Shown: positions 6,724 through 11,681 of the stretch, piece by piece
Position numbering within the stretch: the first letter of the stretch is position 1
How the letters are laid out: every line of letters starts with the position of its first letter
Source of the DNA: Caldifarciminota bacterium UBA2202
GTDB taxonomy: Bacteria; Hydrothermota; 32-111
Direction: 5' to 3'
NCBI GenBank assembly: GCA_002327905.1
Contig: DCUY01000011.1
Span: 1 to 11,681, forward strand
DNA length: 11,681 nt
Notes under the pieces: model-generated
The model's input: only the letters and a program-made list of their open reading frames with translations
Told to the model about the DNA's origin: nothing
The model's database searches: none
Translations under genes and position numbers: made by a program

Positions 6724-7301
6724 AGTTTGACAAGACCGGAGAATCCGAAGAATGCCATTGAAAGAAGCCCAGCAGTGATAATTCCTATTGCGGCTCCCTG
6801 AAACGGCTTCGGTATGTCCGACCATTCAAGCCTCTCTCTTATACCTGCAAAAATATAAATTGCGATTAGATATCCTATGCCTGTTGAAAACGAAAATATC
6901 AATGCTTCAATGAAATTAAAATTTTTCTGAATTGTAAGAATCGCAACGCCGAGTATTGTGCAGTTTGTAGTAATCAGAGGAAGATAAATGCCGAGTGCGT
7001 CAAACAACGCGGGAGCAATTTTTTTCATAGTAACCTCAAGCATCTGAACCAGTGCGGCAATCACAAGGATAAATACTATTGTCTGAAGATACCCTAAATT
7101 AAGCGGATCAAGTATTCCCTTCTGAATGAAAAATGAAATCAAGGTTGCCATGACCATTACGAAGATTACCGCAAAACCCATTCCTGCCGCAGTCTCCTGC
7201 TTCTTAGAAACTCCTATATATGGGCATATGCCCAAAAATCTCATAAGCACGATGTTGGAAATCAGCATTGAATCAATAGCCAATATAATAAGCTTAACCA
7301 T
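6720..7301 (-). CDS. rnfA: RnfA, membrane subunit of Rnf complex
   Basis: RnfA is one of two homologous six-helix membrane subunits that together hold an intramembrane iron-sulfur cluster on the electron path of Rnf. I chose the ATG at 7299-7301, which gives 193 aa, the usual family length. A GTG three codons upstream is possible. Conserved segments include RFLGICPYIGVSKK with Cys26, LPLITTNCTILGVA with Cys114, ERLEWSDIPKPFQG, and the terminal MAFFGFSGLVKL. These match the E. coli RsxA pattern closely. The gene overlaps rnfE by 8 bp with only a weak RBS, so coupled translation is likely. Confidence 0.96.
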   Translation of the reverse strand: MVKLIILAIDSMLISNIVLMRFLGICPYIGVSKKQETAAGMGFAVIFVMVMATLISFFIQKGILDPLNLGYLQTIVFILVIAALVQMLEVTMKKIAPALFDALGIYLPLITTNCTILGVAILTIQKNFNFIEALIFSFSTGIGYLIAIYIFAGIRERLEWSDIPKPFQGAAIGIITAGLLSMAFFGFSGLVKL

Positions 7302-7959
7302 TTGCCACACTCGCTTTTAATTGTTTTGCTTTCTCTTTCTCAGCCTTCTCTTTTGCCTTTCTCTTTTCTTCAATTGACATATTAATCTTGTTCATTCCTC
7401 CAAGCATCAAGCCCAGAGTAAGAAACGCTCCCGGAGGAAGAATTGCTATTATTACCGGAGAATATGACTGACCGAATAAACTGATTCCCATAATGGTCCC
7501 GTTTCCGAGAATTTCTCTTATTGATGCAAGAACGCTTATTGTGAAAGTGAATCCGAGACCCATTCCTATGCCGTCCCACAAAGAATCCCAAAGCGCGTTC
7601 TTTGAGGCAAATGCCTCTGCTCTGCCGAATACTATGCAGTTAACCACTATAAGCGGTATAAATACGCCAAGAGATTTATGAAGCTGGAAAAAATATGCAT
7701 AAAGAAGAAGGTCAACTATCGTCACAAATGTCGCTATAACAATTACGAAAACAGGTATTCTCATCTTTTTTGGAGTGAATTTTCTGAGAGCCGAAATCAC
7801 AAGATTTGATCCTATAAGAACAAACAATGCGGAGAATCCCATTCCTATTGCATCTTTAAGAGAAGTAGAAACTGCGAGTGTCGGACAGAAGCCCAAGAGA
7901 ACTATCAGAACCGGATTGTTTGTCCATATTCCGTTGAACAATTTTTTTAATATGTTCAT
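7294..7959 (-). CDS. rnfE: RnfE, membrane subunit of Rnf complex
   Basis: RnfE pairs with RnfA in inverted topology, and the paired Cys residues ligate the cluster in the membrane. The 221-aa product has about six membrane helices. NPVLIVLLGFCPTLAVS carries Cys25 and PLIVVNCIVFGRAEAFAS carries Cys108, both at the conserved positions. The C-terminal 30 residues are highly charged (EEKRKAKEKAEKEKAKQ), a cytoplasmic tail that is often short in homologues. A strong GGAGGAGG site precedes the ATG, which overlaps the rnfG stop by 4 bp (ATGA). Confidence 0.96.
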   Translation of the reverse strand: MNILKKLFNGIWTNNPVLIVLLGFCPTLAVSTSLKDAIGMGFSALFVLIGSNLVISALRKFTPKKMRIPVFVIVIATFVTIVDLLLYAYFFQLHKSLGVFIPLIVVNCIVFGRAEAFASKNALWDSLWDGIGMGLGFTFTISVLASIREILGNGTIMGISLFGQSYSPVIIAILPPGAFLTLGLMLGGMNKINMSIEEKRKAKEKAEKEKAKQLKASVANG

Positions 7960-8573
7960 TTTGCCTCCTCCACTTTCAGTGTATCAAGCGCAGAAGTGTC
8001 TGCCTGCTGTTTGAAATTGTAAACAAGGGCATTCAGTCCTCTTGTCAGTGCGTCTCCTACTGCTCGCGAGGTTATTGTAGCGGCAGTTATTGCGGCAATG
8101 TCTCCGCCGTCTTTCTTGACTTTGAAATTGAAATTCAAAAGGGATTTTCCTCTGAACTGATTTTTGAATTCATCCTTTGTCATCTTTGTTCCAAGCCCGG
8201 GAGTCTCCGAAAATTCCAATGGCTGTACGCCAGTAATGACGAAATCTTTATCAACTCCTATCATGATAAGTATTTTCCCGCCATAACCGAGATTTGTATA
8301 TGTTTTAATTGAATAGGCATATACGGTCGAATCGGCATTCAAAATTAAATATGATTCAATTTTGCTTGTATCGTTTTCAAGAGCGATGAGAGAGTCCTTT
8401 ATAGACATTTCATCAGTCATTCCTGAAACTACTATCTTTATTGCGTCTAAGGTTTCGGATTTCTTTGACTGCTCAATAGGACCCTTTGTGAATCCGTAAA
8501 CCCATGCGAGCACTGCCGCAGAAATGACGCACACTATAAAGAGTTTGAAGACCTGCATAATGTTATCTTTCAT
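7956..8573 (-). CDS. rnfG: RnfG, covalent-FMN subunit of Rnf complex
   Basis: RnfG is a single-span protein whose periplasmic FMN_bind domain carries FMN covalently on Thr. The 205-aa product has a membrane helix at about residues 7-27 and the FMN_bind region at about 90-185, including LGYGGKILIMIGVD and FSETPGLGTKM. The attachment motif reads AAITAATITS, with Thr166 as the expected FMN site. The usual motif is D(g/a)x(s/t)gAT; here its leading Asp is replaced by Ala160. The start is 1 nt past the rnfD stop, with a weak GGGG-type RBS. The gene overlaps rnfE by 4 bp. Confidence 0.95.
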   Translation of the reverse strand: MKDNIMQVFKLFIVCVISAAVLAWVYGFTKGPIEQSKKSETLDAIKIVVSGMTDEMSIKDSLIALENDTSKIESYLILNADSTVYAYSIKTYTNLGYGGKILIMIGVDKDFVITGVQPLEFSETPGLGTKMTKDEFKNQFRGKSLLNFNFKVKKDGGDIAAITAATITSRAVGDALTRGLNALVYNFKQQADTSALDTLKVEEAK

Positions 8574-8574
8574 A

Positions 8575-9549
8575 TTAAGCCCCGAATTTTTTTATTTTGG
8601 TTATCTTATCAATAGTCGGAGTCAATGTCTCCATTATCAATATGGCAAATGAAACTCCTTCCGGGTAGGAACCGAAGAGTCTTATAAGAGATGTTATAAG
8701 ACCGCATCCGAGAGCATATATCATTTTGCCCTTTACAGTTATTGGTGTTGTAACCATATCAGTGGCCATGAAGAATGCTCCGAGGAACAAACCTCCAGTC
8801 ACCATGTGAAAAACAGGAGAGGCGTATAAGGAAGGATTATAAACGTGGAATATCCATGTGAATAAAAATACGGTTACAATATAAATCAAAGGAATAAAGA
8901 AAGGGATTATTCTTAGGGCAATGAGAAGCAGTCCGCCTATGAGGACTGCAAGCTCCGATATCTCTCCTATTGAACCTCCTCCAACTCCATTTACAGGCAG
9001 ACCCACAAAGAGTCTCCAATTGTCAAGATTCTGTATTGCCGAGACTCCTTCCGTTTTAAGCATTCCGAGTGGAGTTGCGCAACTCAAAGCGTCAACATTG
9101 AATCCCTGATGCCAAGTAGTCATTAGAGTCGGAAAGGAGAGCAGTAAGAATACTCTGGCTATAAGAGCAGGATTGAAAGGATTATGTCCCAATCCTCCAA
9201 AGATGTGCTTTCCAAAAAGCATTGCGATAAATGCGCCCACTGCGCACATCCACCACGGAGCAGATGAAGGCAGATTCAAAGCAAGAAGAAGTCCCGTTAT
9301 AAAGGCGCTTCCGTCGAATGCCGTCTCCATTACATTTTTGTTTCCTCTGATTTTCAGAAAGAGCATTTCAAACAATTCAGTAAAGAGAATCGTTGAAAGA
9401 ATAACAACCAAAGCTTTTGCCTTATAAAGGTAAATCGCCCACACTGTAGCAGGAAGCAGAGCCAAAACCACGGTCCACATAATCATTCTTACATTGGTCG
9501 GCTTCTTCAAAAACGGCGCGGGTCTTACTATAAATTTATTCTCTGTCAT
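8575..9549 (-). CDS. rnfD: RnfD, integral-membrane FMN subunit of Rnf complex
   Basis: RnfD is a polytopic NqrB/RnfD-family protein that carries covalent FMN and takes part in ion translocation. The 324-aa product has about nine or ten hydrophobic segments. GGLGHNPFNPALIARVF (118-134), MATDMVTTPIT (261-271) and YPEGVSFAILIMETLTPTID (295-314) are family hallmarks. The FMN attachment motif is DALSCATPL (153-161) with Thr159. Cys157 replaces the Gly of SGAT, a position that varies in RnfD. GGGGAAAG lies a few bases ahead of the ATG, and a single nucleotide separates it from the rnfC stop. Confidence 0.96.
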   Translation of the reverse strand: MTENKFIVRPAPFLKKPTNVRMIMWTVVLALLPATVWAIYLYKAKALVVILSTILFTELFEMLFLKIRGNKNVMETAFDGSAFITGLLLALNLPSSAPWWMCAVGAFIAMLFGKHIFGGLGHNPFNPALIARVFLLLSFPTLMTTWHQGFNVDALSCATPLGMLKTEGVSAIQNLDNWRLFVGLPVNGVGGGSIGEISELAVLIGGLLLIALRIIPFFIPLIYIVTVFLFTWIFHVYNPSLYASPVFHMVTGGLFLGAFFMATDMVTTPITVKGKMIYALGCGLITSLIRLFGSYPEGVSFAILIMETLTPTIDKITKIKKFGA

Positions 9550-9550
9550 T

Positions 9551-10870
9551 TTACTTTCCCCGTTTAATGTATTTTGTATATTTTTGTTTTCCCTTGACTA
9601 TGCTTGATGCAAGCTGTCTTGATGACGGACATACAAAGGAACATGACCCGCACTCTATGCAGTCAAGCACATCATCCATTTTGTCATAGTCGCGTCTGTC
9701 TGATGATTCCTTCAGAAAAGTCGGATTCAAACCCATAGGACAAGCCATTATGCATCTGCCGCATCTGATGCAGACATTCTCCTTCTCCTCAACAACCTCT
9801 TTGTCAGTGAGGAATAAAAGCCCTGATGTTGTCTTTGTCACAGGAAGCATTGGATTATCAAATGATTTTCCCATCATCGGTCCGCCGTTTATCATATATT
9901 TTGTCTCTTCGGATATTCCTCCGCAGAAATCAATTACATCTTGCACTGAGATTCCTATAGGAGCGAGAATGTTTGAAGGCTCCTTTATTCCGAGTCCGGA
10001 GACAGTCAGGACTCTCTCCGTAAGCGGCTTGTTAAACATTACTGCATCATATATCGCTTTTACAGTAGCGACATTCTGCACGATTACGCCTATATCAAAC
10101 GGAAGCTTTCTTATTGGGACAACTCTTTTAGTAAGAGCGTATATAAGCTGTTTTTCAGCGCCCTGCGGATACTTGGTCTTTAAGAGTTTTATTTCAATTC
10201 TCGAATCTTTGTTTTCTGACTTCATTTTATCAAATGCCTCTTTTTTATTCTCTTCTATTCCGATATAGCATTTCTTTATTTCTGTCATATCAAGAACAAT
10301 CTTAGCGCCTTCAAGAATCTCAGCAGTGAATTCCAGCAACATTCTGTTGTCAGTGGTAAGGTACGGCTCGCACTCTGCCGCATTGATAATAAAGACATCG
10401 CAGTTCTTATCTTTCGGAGGATTAAGTTTTATCTGAGTGGGAAATCCTGCTCCCCCCATTCCGATAATTCCCGCATTCTTGACTATTTCAAAAAATTCTT
10501 CCTTGCTTATTTTGCCTGTCATCTTCTGTTCCGTTCCGGAAACTTTTTCGTTCTTGCCGTCATTCTTAATTACAATCACATCACCTTTAACCTCATTTGG
10601 AAAGAGCATCTGCTTAATTTCCAAAACCTCTCCTGAAACAGGAGAATGAACCTTTGAAGTTACAACTCCGTCTCCCTCTGCAACTGCCTGATTTCTAAGC
10701 ACTCTGTCCCCCACCTTCACTGTCGGTTTTAATGGAGCGCCGATGTGCTGATTTACTGCAAGATAAATCATCTCAGAAGCTTCCATACTCTTAATCGGAC
10801 TATTCTCCGATAAATGTTTCCTCTCGCTCGGATGAATTCCGCCCTTTGTAAAAGTCGGTTTGTCAGCCAT
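9551..10870 (-). CDS. rnfC: RnfC, NAD(H)/FMN and 4Fe-4S subunit of Rnf complex
   Basis: RnfC is the peripheral cytoplasmic subunit that reacts with NAD and exchanges electrons with RnfB. I start it at the ATG at 10868-10870 because GAGGTG lies 4 nt upstream. This gives 439 aa beginning MADKPTFTKGG; an in-frame start four codons earlier is less likely. The order is an N-terminal barrel-sandwich hybrid (about 5-105), then a complex-I-51-kDa-like FMN/NAD fold with GMGGAGFP (137-144) and NAAECEPYL (163-171). A SLBB-like region follows (about 280-340), then two 4Fe-4S motifs: C367-C370-C373-C377 and C404-C407-C410-C414. The length fits a compact RnfC with no long Ala-rich C-terminal extension. It overlaps the rnfB stop by 8 bp, and in this window it carries the only ferredoxin-type clusters. 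Confidence 0.96.
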   Translation of the reverse strand: MADKPTFTKGGIHPSERKHLSENSPIKSMEASEMIYLAVNQHIGAPLKPTVKVGDRVLRNQAVAEGDGVVTSKVHSPVSGEVLEIKQMLFPNEVKGDVIVIKNDGKNEKVSGTEQKMTGKISKEEFFEIVKNAGIIGMGGAGFPTQIKLNPPKDKNCDVFIINAAECEPYLTTDNRMLLEFTAEILEGAKIVLDMTEIKKCYIGIEENKKEAFDKMKSENKDSRIEIKLLKTKYPQGAEKQLIYALTKRVVPIRKLPFDIGVIVQNVATVKAIYDAVMFNKPLTERVLTVSGLGIKEPSNILAPIGISVQDVIDFCGGISEETKYMINGGPMMGKSFDNPMLPVTKTTSGLLFLTDKEVVEEKENVCIRCGRCIMACPMGLNPTFLKESSDRRDYDKMDDVLDCIECGSCSFVCPSSRQLASSIVKGKQKYTKYIKRGK

Positions 10871-11165
10871 TCTGCACCTCACTCTTGTATTTTTTCAGAA
10901 TCTCCTTAATTTTAACAGAGACCGGCTCCTTTCCAACAGGACACACTTTGTAGAGTTCGCCCCTCTTAGCCATTTCAACCGCGAATTGTTCGCATCCCGG
11001 AAATCCGCATGCTCCGCAATTGACACCCGGAAGAGATGCAAGAATCTCTTCAACAGCAGGGTCTCTCTTCACTTCAAAGACCTTCAACGTGATTAAAATC
11101 GCAATGCCGAGCAGTATTGACAATGAGCCCAGCACCGCAACAGCAGTCAGAATCTCTTTAATCAT
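10863..11165 (-). CDS. rnfB: RnfB, short form without ferredoxin domain
   Basis: RnfB normally accepts electrons from ferredoxin. This 100-aa protein has an N-terminal membrane helix (about residues 5-28) and the FeS domain NCGACGFPGCEQFAVEMA, in which C50, C53, C58 and C75 (in KVCPVG) would bind one 4Fe-4S cluster. It then stops after a basic helix. Typical RnfB proteins are about 190 to 300 aa and continue with at least a two-cluster ferredoxin domain, missing here. No frameshift is implied, because the stop TGA lies inside the rnfC start region (8-bp overlap) and rnfC itself is intact. AGAGGGTG precedes the start, which overlaps the rseC stop by 4 bp. Either another ferredoxin docks to this anchor or RnfC accepts electrons directly; both are inference. 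Confidence 0.9.
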   Translation of the reverse strand: MIKEILTAVAVLGSLSILLGIAILITLKVFEVKRDPAVEEILASLPGVNCGACGFPGCEQFAVEMAKRGELYKVCPVGKEPVSVKIKEILKKYKSEVQNG

Positions 11166-11569
11166 TTTAACACCCTCTTTATTTTGTGTTTAAAACTGTT
11201 TTTCTTTGATTTGTCAATCACATATATAATCACAAGAGATATAAGAACTCCTGTGAGTCCCATAATTCCGGCGACAAATTCGGATTTGAACACATAATAG
11301 CCTATTAAAGCGAATGCCACAATTAAAACAGCCGGAAGAAGATAAAAAAGAACAGAGAGAAGAAAAATTTTTTTACTCTCGATTTCAAGCTCTACCCTGT
11401 CTCCCTTTTCAGCATCTTCAAATAACGACGTTTCGACAATGTGGCTGTTTTGAGCCTGAGCCAATGAGCATTCATTGTGATTCCCGCAGGATGAGCATGA
11501 TTCTCCGTCTATTTCTATTTTAAGAAAATCATCCTTTTTATCAATAATAATGCCTGTAGTTTTCGTCAT
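11162..11569 (-). CDS. rseC: RseC/SoxR-reducing-type membrane protein
   Basis: This 135-aa protein has the RseC/MucC layout. A short N-terminal domain with a cysteine cluster (C25-x2-C28-x5-C34 in CSSCGNHNEC) is followed by two membrane helices (about 69-91 and 98-118) and a basic tail. In E. coli RseC and the Rsx complex keep SoxR reduced. RseC genes commonly lead rnf operons in other phyla, where the role is unclear but probably concerns the assembly or electron flow of Rnf. I start it at MTKTTG (11567-11569), which aligns with family starts. Longer in-frame starts (11587, 11590, 11650) lie within or beyond the promoter. There is no Shine-Dalgarno site ahead of this ATG, so the mRNA may be nearly leaderless. 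It is the first gene of the operon. Confidence 0.85.
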   Translation of the reverse strand: MTKTTGIIIDKKDDFLKIEIDGESCSSCGNHNECSLAQAQNSHIVETSLFEDAEKGDRVELEIESKKIFLLSVLFYLLPAVLIVAFALIGYYVFKSEFVAGIMGLTGVLISLVIIYVIDKSKKNSFKHKIKRVLK

Positions 11570-11576
11570 CTGAAAT

Positions 11577-11604
11577 ATATTATACATCATTACTTTTTTG
11601 TCAA
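11577..11604 (-). promoter_or_regulatory. Housekeeping-type promoter of the rnf operon
   Basis: On the minus strand a perfect -35 TTGACA (11604-11599) is followed after 16 bp by TAATAT (11582-11577). An overlapping TATAAT (11584-11579) sits at a shorter 14-bp spacing. Transcription would start at about 11570, next to the rseC ATG at 11569. This is the only good promoter I see ahead of the whole minus-strand gene string. The motif style is that of ordinary sigma-70 promoters, not the TTTG/TAnnTTTG type of Bacteroidota. Confidence 0.6.
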
Positions 11605-11612
11605 TAGTGAAA

Positions 11613-11681
11613 CAAAGACGCCGGGTGCCGTGGCCGTATGCCGTGTGCAAGACAATGACGCCGTGCGCCTTGCGCCATGAG
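11613..11681 (-). repeat. Degenerate ~7-bp GC-rich repeats upstream of rnf promoter
   Basis: Read on the minus strand, this GC-rich stretch is built from near-heptamer words such as ACGGCAT, ACGGCC, ACGGCAC and CCGGCGT in tandem (roughly 11645-11617), with ACGGCGTC repeated further upstream. CATGGCGCAAGG and CTCATGGCG match words in 77-110 at the left end, in inverted orientation. No coding potential is apparent. It is probably a degenerate intergenic repeat family; any function is unknown. Confidence 0.45.

Noticed and set aside
6724..6825. Longer ApbE N-terminus starting at 6825
   Set aside because: It would lie inside rnfA and hide the lipoprotein signal peptide, while the ATG at 6721-6723 directly starts a good signal with lipobox.
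10863..11165. Frameshift truncating RnfB
   Set aside because: The stop lies 8 bp inside the intact rnfC start with its own RBS, so there is no room for a missing ferredoxin domain downstream.
5800..11165. Na+-NQR operon in place of Rnf
   Set aside because: RnfB and RnfC with two 4Fe-4S motifs are present and no NqrF or NqrA-type gene is seen. The gene order rnfBCDGEA is that of Rnf.
11570..11650. RseC start at 11650
   Set aside because: The extra residues come from the GC-rich repeat and would span the promoter; the family start fits MTKTTG.

Overview
The window is AT-rich bacterial DNA, almost all of it one long operon on the minus strand (11569 down to 944). Its core is a complete Rnf ion-translocating ferredoxin:NAD+ oxidoreductase cluster in the order rseC-rnfB-rnfC-rnfD-rnfG-rnfE-rnfA-apbE. 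The host is therefore probably an anaerobe or fermenter with a sodium- or proton-pumping Rnf complex. This gene order is common in Bacteroidota and related FCB-group lineages. However, clear Shine-Dalgarno sites, a TTGACA-type promoter and a sigma-54-type promoter argue against a typical Bacteroidota host. A candidate phylum near the FCB group is my guess; the sequence does not settle it.

Layout from left to right. 1-113: GC-richer, gene-free DNA with short degenerate repeats. 114-233 (-): remnant of an IS110-family transposase N-terminus. 234-455: intergenic, with a weak hairpin, a 16-codon micro-ORF with a strong RBS, and a sigma-54-type -24/-12 promoter at 409-425 facing right. 456-995 (+): small secreted protein of unknown function, with a perfect 15-bp inverted repeat inside its coding region. 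944-2383 (-): patatin-like phospholipase with a cysteine-rich insertion. 2376-4127 (-): membrane histidine-kinase-like protein with a degenerate ATPase domain. 4128-4532 (-): unknown 134-aa protein. 4552-5781 (-): DAO-family FAD-dependent oxidoreductase. 5800-6723 (-): ApbE lipoprotein. 6720-11569 (-): rnfA, E, G, D, C, B and rseC. 11570-11681: promoter plus degenerate GC-rich repeats related to those at the left end.

The Rnf genes overlap or abut, mostly by 4-bp ATGA overlaps, so they should be translationally coupled. RnfB/RnfC receive electrons, RnfA/RnfE hold the intramembrane iron-sulfur site, and RnfD/RnfG carry covalent FMN attached by ApbE. An RseC-like membrane protein leads the operon. 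The most unusual core feature is RnfB. It has only the membrane anchor and one four-cysteine domain and lacks the ferredoxin domain usually present, with no sign of a frameshift.

Downstream of apbE four more genes follow with 0-19 bp gaps or short overlaps: the FAD oxidoreductase, the unknown protein, the kinase-like membrane sensor and the patatin. This continuous tail is the best candidate for an undescribed Rnf-associated module, but co-function is inferred only from gene order.
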